Shown here in pieces: positions 32,116 to 42,739 of a stretch of 64,000 nucleotides of DNA; position 1 is the first letter of the stretch, and each line of letters begins with the position of its first letter. The position numbers and the translations under genes were made by a program. Source of the DNA: Neoechinorhynchus agilis. Lineage: Eukaryota > Acanthocephala. The notes beneath the pieces were generated by a model. That model was not told the origin of the DNA, did not search any database, and was given only the letters and a program-made list of their open reading frames with translations. Location: contig CM121343.1 in assembly GCA_051530055.1 (NCBI GenBank), forward strand, positions 1,302,001 through 1,366,000, in the 5' to 3' direction.

Positions 32116-33620
32116 TTGAAATCAAATTGGCTGTTCCGTTGTTGATCAGCCTGGATTGGGCTTCAATTATTCTTGCAACGAATTCAGAAGTTGATTGATC
32201 TTCATCCATCACAACATCATCCTCGTGCTGTGAGCGAGAGCCACCATTCGGCTTTTTGGCTGCTCGTGCAACCTTTCCAAACACATTAGCTCTTTTGAGT
32301 GTTGTATAGCTTTGTTCTGGTAAGCACGAGGAAAAAATAGTCTGAATGTTCATTAACTTATCAATTAAGACGCTCATCTTTGTTTCAAAAGCCAGCATTG
32401 CCTCCGTAAAACGAGCTTGCATAATCATTAGAATCTTGTTACAAGCTACATCTAATTTGCTCTCTAGCAGCTCCATGGTTACCACTTGAGTAGAGGGCAC
32501 GTTACCGGAAAATCCTGAGAAGTTAGAGTTGGCGTCTTGTCGAAAGGAGGATGTTGGAAGCAATGAATTGAGTTTAGGCGCTACTTGCTTAGTTGTAGTA
32601 ATGAGCTTTTTCCTTTTTTCCACCGCGTTAATACGAGAATTCTGAGCCCAGGCCCGGTAATTTTTGAATTCTGGGCATCTTTTGTAAAAAGACGAATGCT
32701 GTCCTTGACAATTTGGGCAATGTTTATTTGAACTGGTACATTGATCCGAACCGTGAGAGGAATCCCGACAGTGACAACATCTTTGTGAGAAGGATTGGGG
32801 CAGTGTTGGCACCAATGGCCCCAATGCTGACAGATATTGCATTGCGGAAAGATGAAATCATCTTGCTCATAGTTTGATTTCATTACGAAGTTAATTTCGA
32901 AGCAGTTGAAGGAGCAAAATTGTTGAGAACATAAGTCATCACGCATATTCCTTTGTCCTTCCACCATGGCAATAGAAATAGGTTGGCCCGTCCTTCTTGA
33001 GTTTAGAAAAACTTTATATTGCATCCAAAAGTTTGTTCGAACTCGTCCCGTTCTTCTTTGCTGAGAGAAGGTTCAACACCTTTATCCAGAAATTGAACTT
33101 GTTGAGAACTGGGCGTAATATCGTAGGCTTCTTTAGGGGGGTTAGATTTCGAAAACTTGACAAGGTGATCCAACCAATTGTGTGAAGTCAGGTAGATAGG
33201 TAGGGTGCCGGCGTAATATGTGATGTGATCGATCCTTTTAATACCATCGTTCTTGAAGGTACGAGTCCACGGACTTACTGCTTGGTCGTACATGATTTGT
33301 TTGGGTAGGATAGGTTTGGTTTTAAAAATGGCTATGAAAGGCCATCTTTTTGTCGGTAAAGAAGAGTATTTTGGAATTTGTTGCTTTGTCGATGTCAACT
33401 GGGAATTGTTTACCAGGACTTGAGATTGATGCTCGAGATCAGAGAGCAACTGCTCTCGCTTCTCCAAGGACATTGGAATTCGCAAGTTGTTAGAGCTCAG
33501 CGAACCACCGACATCCAAACCTCCACGATCATCACGAGGATCGGAAGGTCTCGAAAGGAAATCACCAGAAACAACGCTTTTTTCGTTACAACGAAAATTG
33601 CGCATGTCGGTTTTTGTCAT
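32093..33620 (-). pseudogene. LINE ORF1 with zinc knuckles and coiled coil (inverted copy)
   Basis: Three minus-strand frames join into one ORF1: 33,620-33,003 (N-terminal, with HITYYAGTLPIYLTSHNW and FEQTFGCNIKFF), 33,024-32,581 and 32,842-32,093. Zinc knuckles CNICQHWGHWCQHC, CCHCRDSSHGSDQC and CPNCQGQHSSFYKRC lie across the second frame break. The last part holds a Met/Leu-rich helical segment (LESKLDVACNKILMIMQARF) that could form a coiled coil. Such proteins package the RNA of LINEs. Two frameshifts show that it is dead. 33,620-33,780 is probably its 5' untranslated region. Confidence 0.8.
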
Positions 33621-33803
33621 CCGTAATAGATCTTAAATGCGTACATACGGTCGATTACATTATCGATCGGTTTAGTACCTGTTTGCACAGTTAAATTGTC
33701 GTTAATTATTCGAACGTTGTTTTTTTGTTTAATAAAACTCTCCAAGTGCAGTACAATTTATTAAACAAAAAAACAAGCTGAACAACAAGAAGCAAAGACA
33801 TTC

Positions 33804-34660
33804 ATGTCAAGTACGGTCGAGACAACCATGCTTAAAGTTACCGATAATCTATTGAAACCCGATAGATTACTCACAGTACCAATCGATAGCAACTCTCATG
33901 GAATATTCGGACACTGGTTTACGACTTTTGAGAATTATATCGAAGATCTTGAAATTGATGACAAAGGAAAATTGATTCGTTTGATAAACTGCGTTGAATC
34001 GAGGGTGTATGCTCAAATCAAATCTTGCAAAGCATATGAGGAGGCAACAAGCTGTTTAAAAAAAGCATACTGCAGAATCACAAATGTCGTTGCAGCGAGG
34101 TATCGTCTAATAAATCGACGACATGCTGAATCAGAGTCCATAAGGGATTACGTGACCGAACTTAGATTATTAGGTAATAATTGGCAGTTTAACTGCGGAT
34201 GATGCAAAGGAGGAAGCAATAAGGGAGTCATTAATTGCTGGGCTATGCTCCGACAGAATGAGACAAAAGCTGCTCGAAAAAGCGAATATATCCTTAGAGG
34301 AAGCGATTCAGCAGGCATATATTATGGAATAAGCTGAAGCCGATTGCCGCTATTTCAATACCAATCAATACAATTACATCGGAAAAAATGAAACCAACCA
34401 TTGCAACTGTATTCAAAACGAAATTATGGCATCACTTAATAACCATCAAACCAGAGCTCCTGAATGTCTAGCAATCAATTACAACAAACAAACGTGTTTT
34501 TTCTGTGGGAATAGACGCCATCCCAGATCAATATGCCCTGCAAAAGATTCCAAATGTAACAAATGCCAGAAGATTGGTCATTACTCAAGAGTATGTAGGT
34601 CCATGTCAAAGATAGCCGCAATCTCGTTACTAGCAATTGAAGTGCCGAGAGAGACCTAAT
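33804..34660 (+). pseudogene. Ty3/gypsy-type gag with two CCHC zinc knuckles
   Basis: The frame from ATG 33,804 has HGIFGHWFTTFENYIEDLE, LIRLINCVESRVYAQI, CLKKAYCRITNVVAARY and SIRDYVTELRLLG, a typical capsid domain. A frameshift near 34,195 leads to the next stretch (EEAIRESLIAGLCSDRMRQ...). The frame at 34,426-34,659 has CFFCGNRRHPRSIC and CNKCQKIGHYSRVC, two perfect C-x2-C-x4-H-x4-C knuckles. One stop lies near 34,330. Protease and RT are absent; the RTE RT begins right after at about 34,670. Confidence 0.85.
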
Positions 34661-34671
34661 ACGGACGTGCC

Positions 34672-35238
34672 TCAGAAAGAAGAACTGTCCCGAGGAATAC
34701 ATAAGGGCAATCCAGATCACGTACGAATGATCTTGCACTTGTGTCAGATGCAGTGTGGGAGAGAAACTATTTTGAGATTATAGTTGGATTGCATCACGGA
34801 TCAGCTCTCAGCCCGTTCCTATCCGTCACGATCATGGATGTGTTGGGTTCTAAGCAAATCGCCCGAAAGCCTCCATGGACACTATTGTTCGCTGATGACT
34901 TGATTGTGACAGCTGAAACACATGAAGCGGCTTAGCGAAGTCTGGAAGGGTGGCGTGAGGCATTGGAGGCCAGCGGTCTTAAGGTAAACAGGTTGAAGAC
35001 GATATGCATGGGACCAGAAACGCTAAAGTTAGAAGGTGTGGATTTGACGATGAGAAGAACAGTGAAATATCTAGGCAGCGAAGTAAATATGACAAATTCC
35101 CTCGGACCCGAAATAACTGTTCGTATACAAAGCGGGTGGCTCAAATGGAGGAAGATGTCTAGTGTACTATGCGACAAAAGGATCTCACCGAAACTGAAAG
35201 GGCGGATGTTCGAGACCGTGTTTGAACGCTTTCATTGA
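34672..35238 (+). pseudogene. RTE-type LINE reverse transcriptase, N-terminal piece
   Basis: Reads CPEEYIRAIQITYE, then EIIVGLHHGSALSPFLSVTI (motif B; consensus VGLHQGS), WTLLFADDLIVTAE (motif C, FADD), SLEGWREALEASGLKVNRLK and VKYLGSEV. These are diagnostic of RTE-type RTs. One TAG breaks the frame after THEAA. The reading ends at KLKGRMFETVFE, exactly where a viral capsid-like sequence begins; the continuing RT tail is 3.2 kb away at 38,470. Confidence 0.85.
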
Positions 35239-35249
35239 CTGAGTAACTA

Positions 35250-38200
35250 TAATTTCCAACAACTTCAACCTTGAACGTGAACTAACTTCTCGAAGCCAGG
35301 TTGGCGTCGAGTCAACTGATGCTTCTGACACTGTTTCAGCGGTGACAGCTACAACGAATGTGGGACAATGTGGTAAGTACGCTATTGATTGTGCTATGTA
35401 CGCTATTGATGGTGCTGGCGTAAATGGGCATAAAATAGTGTGTTGTACACACATAGAGTTTTGTTGCAAAAAAGAGGTCCGCTGTTTGGTTCATCCACCA
35501 TGTCAACAGACAGCAGGTCCAGGGCGCTACGTCCAGAGTAGACCCACCCTCCGAGGCGCAAATTCCGAGGGCACATGAGGAAGCTAGTGAAAATGCAACA
35601 AGTGTGGAACAGCAGGTTCAGGGCGCTACGTCCAGAGTAGACCCGCCCCCCGAGGTGCGAATTCAGGGGCACACGAGGGAACTAGTGAAGGAAGTGAGGT
35701 GGAGTCGATTGAGTTGGAGACTCGAGGGCGACATCTGCATTTGGTGAGAACTGTGGGCATGGCAGTCAGAGACGGAGTCAGGGTACCGACTTTACAACTC
35801 AAGGAGGGCGAGATGGTACGTGCCCCAGATGGAATGTACTATGTGTACGATGAGGAAACTGAGGAGCTGCACCCCATGCGTCCGGCGGAGATGGCACTAG
35901 TGTCAGGGTTGCCACATTTTCGGGACACCACACATGGGAACGAACAGCTGGGAACTTCGATCAGGTTCGGGCCTCCAGCAACAGAGACTGAATCATGTGG
36001 TGGGCTGGTTTTCATGTCCTCACGCTCGTGGATTGCTGCCCCGGTGAGCACGCACTGAGGAAAGAGATCCCTGTCTGTTAGCTTCAAGTTCACATGCCCA
36101 AAAACGTTTGAAGGTGTGCCCTCAAAAGAGTTTCTGACGACTTTTGACACGAAGGGATTGCTCGCAACTGAGCAGTTTCTGGCGCGCATGAATATCGACC
36201 GCGGTACCCTTAACCTGCGACAGTTGTTCCAAGGGGAGCTTAAGGGAGTGACGAGATCACTGCGGTCCGTCGGAGGGTGTTGACCCGCCACCATTTCCAA
36301 GTGAGGGTTTGGGACACCTGGGAGAACGTGCAAACGGTGCTGCTGGTTGTGGAACCGCAGTACGCAGGCTCATTCGTCCTCACGGCGGATGAGAGCACGG
36401 TCAAGACGAGACGAAATATCGCCTGTGCATTTGATGACGCGACCAATAATATGACAGAGGTAGCATCGGTCACGTGTCACGGGAGGCGGCTATTGGAAGA
36501 AGGAGCAGAACCGACCAGGTTCATTTTCAGATTGGCGGCCCTCTTCGCCGAAACGGTAATGCAGTCTGTGGACCGGAGGTACGCTGTCCGGTGGTTCATT
36601 GGTGGGAATCCACAACGTCAGTCCTTGGCATGATGACTAAACTTTCGTAATCGTATGAGTCACGATATTGATGATGGAATCTACATTAACTACGTTCCTT
36701 GGTGGCCAATTGGAGAAAGCCTGGCACCGCATGAGCGGTTCCTGCTTTACATCATTAAGTTGGCATATGGAGACCTGCCAACCATGCATTGCAATGGTGG
36801 AGTTGACCGATCTCCCATCCCATGGCCGGATATTCCCAACATTAGGTATGTGAATGGTCGCAAGAGTGCAGACGTGGCTGAAGTAGATCGAATTGGCGAT
36901 TTGACCACATCAGCCAACATGATCTATGAAACGGCAATGATCTGGTGCCACCGCCTTGCCAGGCAAGACATCTTTTTGCAAGCGGTGCAAGTGTACACCC
37001 AGCTTTACTGGAAGGTAACAGGAAGACCTAGGCACCTGGTGCTGGGGACAACCAACCTCACGATTGCTCTACCGAAAGCTGCAATGCGTGGGTACCTAAT
37101 GTGTCCATTGTTGCAGTATCGGGATACGGCTGAGCAACTGGTGTCGGTAGTTGGACCATGTGCAGCGCATGACTTAGTGATTGAGGCGACAATGTCCGCA
37201 CTTCTAATCGGATTCTCGAGTGACATGATTAAATGGTCGCTGGTGGATTACGGTTTACTATACACTCGCCCCCGAGTGGATCAGGCCTCAGTCATGGCCT
37301 CCATGCTGACTGGAACAGGTGGAGGTGGTGGAGGAGGGGGAATCTGGGCTCTAGTGAATAAAAACCTAAATGATCTGGGATATAAGGGGGCCGTCGGCAA
37401 ACACCTTCCCACGGTCTTCTCAATCAACTTACCTAGGACATTCCTTCATCAGGCCAAGATAGCGCGTGATTTTAGGATATTGTCCTACGACTTACTCGGT
37501 TGGTTCCCGGCGTTACCAGAGGGATGTGCGGCACGAGAGTTATGCAAAGACGGAAATATGGTAATGTATTGGGAACTGCCAGATAACAAACGGTTGAATG
37601 CGATAGCTAGCATACATCATGTGGTCGGGGTGGAGTACGCCCTGCTTGTTCAGGAGCGAATGCTGCCAACTGCGACCAGATATACCACTGCACCCATATG
37701 CGGGACCAGTTGACTACCCACACCAAGTGGTGACCTTGATTACAGGGGATCGCTTTAAGTATGGATTTAGGCCCAATGGTGACTCCCTCCCAGCGCTGTA
37801 TCATGTTGACCACGACAGGTTCCATCTGGAATGGTCCCTCACGCACTATTGCCCGAATCTGCATTCTATAGCGCCCATGATGTACATGAGGATGACTGGG
37901 CTCCCGGATGACTATATGGAACAATTCGAACGACAGCAGCTTGACGTGGATCCTCCCCGGCTGAATGCTACGTAGAACGTGGACCTGGCGATCCGAGCAG
38001 TGGAGTTGCAACTGCGGGCTTGCGGAGGACCGCGCTCCCCAGCGAGAACCGAAGAGGTGTGCCAAAGGAGCGCGGCTCACGTAGAGGTAAGGTGCCAGTG
38101 CCGTGTGGTGTAAAGGATCGGGAAGGTCGGAGCGTGAGGTCCGAGGCGGAAACAAAGTTCCTTCAGGCCCGTCAGGAAGAAAGGCGTCTGGAGATTGAGA

Positions 38201-38493
38201 GCATGACCGAGCGGATGGGACGCAGACTAGATCAGTCCTTATGGCAGGGCTCTGAACTTAATGCAGACACCACGAGTTGTTTACTCCCGTCTGCCATGCT
38301 TGAAGTTGAGCAAGACGAACCGCAGTCACGAGCTGCGACAACGGGATTGCAGAGGTTGGCAGCAATGTTCACGGGGCTGACATTGACCGCGCCGCCCGCT
38401 CAAGCGACGGCTGGGCAGCCCACGCAGTCGCCGCAATCCTCGGTTACGTCACCTCCCCCCCTCCCCCCAAGCAAAACGACCTCAGAATATTAG
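35250..38493 (+). pseudogene. Endogenous toti-like virus capsid (ORF1) sequence, inserted between the RTE RT halves
   Basis: About 3.2 kb of GC-richer sequence, with long frames in one direction broken by a few stops and frameshifts (stops near 35,577, 36,057, 36,632 and 37,712; frame changes near 35,500, 35,690, 36,270, 37,700 and 38,050). The longest piece, 36,655-37,713, is 352 codons with DRIGDLTTSANMIYETAMIW, a long helical central part and a run of eight glycines. The last piece ends in a Gln/Arg-rich helix and a Pro/Gln/Thr-rich tail. I recognise the overall look of totivirus-like capsid proteins rather than a firm motif; the RdRp fragment at 1-756 from the same virus group supports this. 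No restored reading is attempted. Confidence 0.6.
35514..35690 (+). repeat. Tandem duplication inside the capsid-like sequence
   Basis: Two head-to-tail units of about 90 bases sharing GGGCGCTACGTCCAGAGTAG and flanks. In one frame both encode QGATSRVDPP. The units differ at several bases, so the repeat is old, perhaps from the virus itself. Confidence 0.7.
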
Positions 38494-38760
38494 AAACGAA
38501 CGAGATGAGGATGCTGCAATGGGCAGCAGGGTACACTCTCAAGTATAAGAAAAGAAATGTGGACATCAGGGAGCTGTTCGGCACTTGCCACTGTTCAGAG
38601 TTGATCGTCCAAAGAAGGTTGCGCTGGCACGATAAAGTTCCGATGTGCGAAGCAGATCACATAATGCGCAGAACGGGAAATCGCCGACTAGGAAGGCCGA
38701 GGAAAGGATGGGTGGATTGCATCAAACAGGATAAATTGGTTGTCTAGGGAACCACAACTT
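38470..38760 (+). pseudogene. RTE-type LINE reverse transcriptase, C-terminal tail
   Basis: Reads ETNEMRMLQWAAGYTLKYKK, RNVDIRELFGTC, RRLRWHDKVPM, HIMRR and GRPRKGWVDCIKQD. The MRML-x-W-AAG, RLRW-x-x-V and GRPRKxWxDCI blocks are the standard end of RTE-type RTs. It picks up about 25 residues after the point where the RT piece at 35,238 stops. Both pieces lie in the same direction, so one element was probably split by, or co-copied with, the viral sequence. Confidence 0.8.
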
Positions 38761-38799
38761 CTCGAGAGAGAAAAAAATGCGTGAGTGAGAAGAAGATGC

Positions 38800-39120
38800 T
38801 ACAGACTGAAACGAATCGAATTTAGAAAAAAGCTAAAAAAACAAGGAGATACCTGCAATCAAATGAGATCGAGAACTTACATCAAAGTCGGAAATGTCGC
38901 AGGAACGGAGAAATCTGATCAACGTCCACCCTTTCCAATAGCGGCAGAACCTGAGAATCTAATGGAAACCAAGAGCATTCAACTTGCCAAGGAGATAAAA
39001 AACAAAAGGGCAAGATCGTTGCTGTGTCGTTTGGAAAAAAGTGTAATTCCTAGGTTTATGCTACGCTTACATGGGATCCTTCGATTTACATGGAACCCCG
39101 TTTTATAATGTAAACTGATT
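38800..39120. repeat. Dispersed repeat shared with 55,420-55,740
   Basis: Starts near ACTGAAACGAATCGAATTTA and runs through GGGCAAGATCGTTGCTG to AATGTAAACTGATTGC. An open frame at 38,785-39,108 is broken in the other copy. From 39,003 on, the sequence is also the left arm of the large inverted repeat. Confidence 0.6.
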
Positions 39121-40075
39121 GCTATTAAATAAAAACTCTCTCTGAGTATACAAATTCTGACGTTTTACAATTTTATTAAAACGCAAACACAATAAAGTTC
39201 AAGTAAAATAAGACATTCTTACAAAACAAAAACTTTTCTTGGTTTTACAATTGTTTCATTCTCGCTGAAAAATCAGTCAGCAATTTTAGTTCTGAATAAA
39301 GTCAGATTGTTTCCGCATTTGAAAATATTACCGCAATTCCAAGGAAAAATTGGTTTCCTTTCTACTTGAACCTGAATATCTCCTCATCCTGAAAAGTCGA
39401 AATGCTCGAATTCATTTTCAATCACTCGAAAGAGCACATCGACGCCGTTCTAGAAAAATTGTAAAGCGAAAAGCGCACTCGATTCGACGTTGAGAAAAGA
39501 AGCCGTGTAAACACGGAAGAAACACGGTTTTCTTTTAAAGCGTCGATCGAATCGTTTTGCTTTCGTCAGTGAATTACCAACGTTTCACATAATAAATCGT
39601 ATTTCAGACTGAAAGCGTTGCTTACAATGTATAAGATTTTGTATACGATTGACCCGAAAGCAGAAAGTACTTAAAAATAAAAGTTTGGAAAAAGCCGAAT
39701 TGTTGGACTGAAATAAGCTGCTAAATTTTATTTCACTAATGATGTTATGAAGTACTAAAGAACCGCAGTCGCAAAATAAAAATTAAACGTTTTTGGTTTT
39801 TTGCTTACACTTCGCACTGAGATACTCATAGAAATTGGCTTTATTTGAGTAACTTTAGTTTGTTCTATACTCGGCGATGGACGAACTTTTAAAGATCTTA
39901 CAGTCGCACATAAATCGATTTATATCGATGTGTATCCTATTATCACACGGCTGTAAATTTTTGGGCACACAGCCCCAGCCGTGTGATAATATGCCACACA
40001 TCGATATAAGTTACCGGCCGGCCAATCTTCATAAAAAAATAAATCGATTTCGAAACTTTTGTCAATTGAGATTTG
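39003..40075 (+). repeat. Large inverted repeat, left arm
   Basis: Reverse complement of 42,585-43,804, with about 120 extra bases in the right arm (an RLE nuclease scrap near 43.1-43.2 kb). The arms start at GGGCAAGATCG and end near TTTTGTCAATT. They enclose 2.5 kb of RLE, gag and Penelope-like remnants. The arms contain repeat family T and an internal hairpin. Confidence 0.8.
39921..40008. repeat. 88-nt near-perfect hairpin in the left arm
   Basis: TATATCGATGTGT (39,921-39,933) pairs with 39,996-40,008, and TATTATCACACGGCTG (39,938-39,953) with 39,976-39,991. A symmetric 4x4 internal loop and a 22-nt apical loop complete it: 29 base pairs. Repeated at 42,652-42,739 in the other arm. Confidence 0.85.
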
Positions 40076-40329
40076 CTCTTTATAAATGTAACAATCAAAA
40101 ATAAATAATTTGTAGAATTAAAAGAAATATCGGCGTGCAAAAGCATTTTGTATTGTTGTTTTCGGGTCAAATCGTAATTCTTACGATAATTTCAACGAAT
40201 AATGCCGCCAAAGAATACACACTCAATATCCTGAAGACCGCATGAGAGTCTTCAGGTTTTATCACTTGATTTTATCCTCAAAATCGAAGCCAGTTCACAT
40301 CTCGATAAATAATGATCGTATTCTCTTAT

Positions 40330-40496
40330 TTGAATTGAGTAAGTATAATCAATAAATCAAGACAATATTATGTTTGTATAACACTTTAGATCATTCACAC
40401 CACCGCTCTGGATCACTCAGCTGCCGCCTATATATTTACTTATCTTAAAGCGATAAAAATAACCGGAAATCACTCCTAAAGTAGAATCACATTTGT
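40330..40496. repeat. RLE-family 3' tail copy
   Basis: GAGTAAGTATAATCAATAAA through CGCTCTGGATCACTCA matches 42,500-42,585 and, inverted, 8,085-8,175. The same GATCCAGAGCGG(T) junction follows the RLE coding end near 41,455. Confidence 0.5.
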
Positions 40497-41480
40497 TGAA
40501 AATGTGTACCGGGCGCATTTAACAAAATGTAATTATGAAAGTCCCCATAAAATGTAATCAATGTAGCGACCTATTTCACAAATACATTTCGTCTCTTTGC
40601 AAGTTAAAGGGCTGCCAGAAGAGAATCCATCGACATCTTAAAAATCTCTTTAAGTTTTTGCCTTCATTTCTGACATTTCCAGCATTTAATTCTGGTGTTC
40701 CGGTTGGAAAATAATAAATGTTTATTGGTTTTTCGCGATGGTGCACCAATTACTTTCCCGCAAATAATTATATTTTAACAGTGAAAAATCCGTTCAAATA
40801 GCAGCACTACATGAATAATCGATAACCACGTTCTTGGAAGAAGATCGTGAACCTCGTCAGTTCTAGCCTTACCAAAACGGTCGTATTTTCGAGAGAATTT
40901 ACGAGATCTCCAATAACTAACAAAAGTGATAACTAATCGACAAGAAAAATATTTAATCCTTATACACGAGGTTCTGTTCCTGATGAAGAACACCCTCTTT
41001 ATTCCAAAACTGCTATATAAGCTGCGCACAGCACCTTTTTTTAGACATAAGTATAAGCTGGCAAGGTGAAAGCCTCTCTCGAGAAAATTTTAAATATTTA
41101 GCTGTCGGACGAGGCCTGACGTCAAGCGTCCTTGCTTGTGTCGTCCGGCTTTTTGGGTATCCGAAAAGCAACCAATATTTCTCTGCTGGCTTATTTGAGA
41201 TCGTATGAATCAAGCCGCAAAATACTTCAATCCTTTCTTGGCGAGAATTACACTTTGGATGAAGATTTCGTGAAAGCTCTTAATCTTTGTGTGGAGATTC
41301 AGGCAGCAAGCAGGTACGTTTTAAGAAATTGAGACGAATCACTGGTGATCAGAGGGCAGGAGCATTCCTCCTACAAAACACTAGTCTGGTTGTGCAACGA
41401 GGAAACGCTGCATCCGTCTTTTCGACCGTTACACCAGGACAGCAGCTTTGTGATCCAGAGCGGTGGTGTGAATGATTTCA
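40497..41480 (+). pseudogene. RLE-family retrotransposon deletion derivative
   Basis: 40,497-40,900 matches the zinc-finger-like 5' piece at 8.19-8.64 kb. Then from about 40,960 the RT thumb appears (NTLFIPKLLYKLRTAPFFRH, SGFLGIRKATNISLLAYLRS), directly followed by the last codons of the nuclease (ITGDQRAGAFLLQNTSLVVQ and RGNAASVFSTV) and DPERWCE before a stop at 41,475. The RT catalytic core and nuclease core are deleted. Both ends plus little in between is the structure expected of a non-autonomous derivative. Confidence 0.65.
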
Positions 41481-41699
41481 TGACAAAGAAAAAATGTTCT
41501 TTAGAAAAAAAAGAATAATTCAAAGAGCTATCATGAACTTCACTAATTCAAGACATAAGTGTTGCCTGCAGGTTCAGATCTCAAATTCCTATCTGCCTAG
41601 AAATCCCCGAAGAAACTGAGGATGGTTCTATTTAGAGCTCCCTGCTGTAGTTAAGTAGCCGTGAACGGTGGCGCTCAGTGAAGTATTAACATTGATGCG

Positions 41700-42480
41700 A
41701 TTGTTCGTGTGAGTTAGTTGTGATTAATGGTGGGGTTTGTTATTCGAAGAATAAAAGTGTTAACATTCAACCATCAGAAGGTACAACTTACGGCGACGAA
41801 ATCCACGAAGGTGTCTCTTCAATGATGTTACAATTTCTCATGGAGAAACATCAAGAATTAATGGAGATGATGATAAAGCGGAAAGGGACAAGTAAAATTA
41901 ATGGAAGAGAATCAGAAAAACAAGGGTAGCGATATTCAGGTTTCTCGCTTCTTCGATCCGAAAAATGAGACGTGAAATGATCACGATGCGCAATTAGTCA
42001 ACCATCTCGACTACTGAGGCGTAAGGTCACAGGATAGGAAAAAAGCAAAGATTTATGCTACAATCAGGAAAAAGTTGGAGAAATAGGAAACCTGAAAATC
42101 GAAGGAAACATGTTTTTCCCCGATTTGGCGAAATTTATTAAATTATTTAAAGTAAAAGGGTCAATTCTAGTCGATTAGATTAATTTACAACATCCTGAAG
42201 AAGACTCACAAGCGAGTCGAAATATTGATCCTTTTACTTTAAATAATTTAATAAATTTCGCCAAATCGAGGAAAAAATAGGAAACCGAACGATTGTTCTT
42301 TTGATGAATTGCAAAACACGAAAGCAAAGCTTTACACAGAGGAACCGCACCAGGTTCCTGGCCGATATCGATTCAGTAACGCAAGAATGAAACAAGGACA
42401 TAAATTTGACGAATGGGTTACAGATTTGTGCAAAGCATGGAAGGAGGTTCATTTTGCTCAAGCCCGAAGAACAGGATAAG
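41700..42480 (+). pseudogene. Ty3/gypsy gag fragments interrupted by an inverted-repeat insertion
   Basis: 41,720-41,929 has VNIQPSEGTTYGDE and MEKHQELMEMMIKR. After stops, FDELQNTKAKLYTEE and RFSNARMKQGHKFDEWVTDL (42,300-42,440) follow, a gag capsid segment. An insertion with about 50-bp arms (42,113-42,276) splits it; GGAGAAATAGGAAACC before and GGAAAAAATAGGAAACC after look like duplicated or rejoined flanks. Confidence 0.55.
42113..42276. repeat. Inverted repeat (about 50-bp arms) carrying a hammerhead-like core
   Basis: The left arm (42,113-42,165) and right arm (42,224-42,276) pair almost perfectly through GGCGAAATTTATTAAATTAT and AAAGTAAAAGG. The 58-nt centre contains CTGAAGA (42,195-42,201), a stem GACTC/GAGTC (203-207 / 214-218) and GAAA (219-222). 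This is the CUGANGA...GAAA arrangement of hammerhead ribozymes reported in Penelope-like elements. There is one extra A before stem II, and the cleavage site and stem I are not clear. Confidence 0.6.
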
Positions 42481-42585
42481 TCTACTTTAGGCGTAATTGA
42501 GTAAGTATAATCAATAAACCAAGACAACATTATGTTTGTATAACACGTTAGATCATTCACACCGCCGCTCTGGATCACTCACAAG
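42478..42585 (+). repeat. RLE-family 3' tail copy
   Basis: Matches 40,337-40,430 and the reverse complement of 8,085-8,175; ends at GCTCTGGATCACTCA, next to the right inverted arm. Confidence 0.5.
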
Positions 42586-42651
42586 CAAATCAAAATTGAC
42601 AAAACTTTCGAAATCGATTTATTTTTTATGAAGATTGGCCGGCCGGTAACT

Positions 42652-42739
42652 TATATCGATGTGTGGCATATTATCACACGGCTGGGGCTGTGTGCCCAAA
42701 AATTTACAGCCGTGTGATAATAGGATACACATCGATATA
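42652..42739. repeat. 88-nt near-perfect hairpin in the right arm
   Basis: The mirror copy of 39,921-40,008 with the same 13-bp and 16-bp stems. Confidence 0.85.

Noticed and set aside
35366-35480. Possible intron (GTAAGT at about 35,371 and a T/A-rich AAAAAG at 35,475) in the capsid-like region
   Set aside because: The frame stays open across it, the acceptor is poor, and an RNA-virus-derived sequence is not expected to carry a spliceosomal intron.
37310-37345. Glycine run in the capsid-like ORF as a 2A-type or low-complexity functional signal
   Set aside because: No NPGP-type motif is nearby; GGN expansion by slippage explains it.
40224-40256. CTGAAGAC...GTCTTCAG as a third hammerhead
   Set aside because: It is only an 8-bp hairpin; the GAAA strand of the core is absent.
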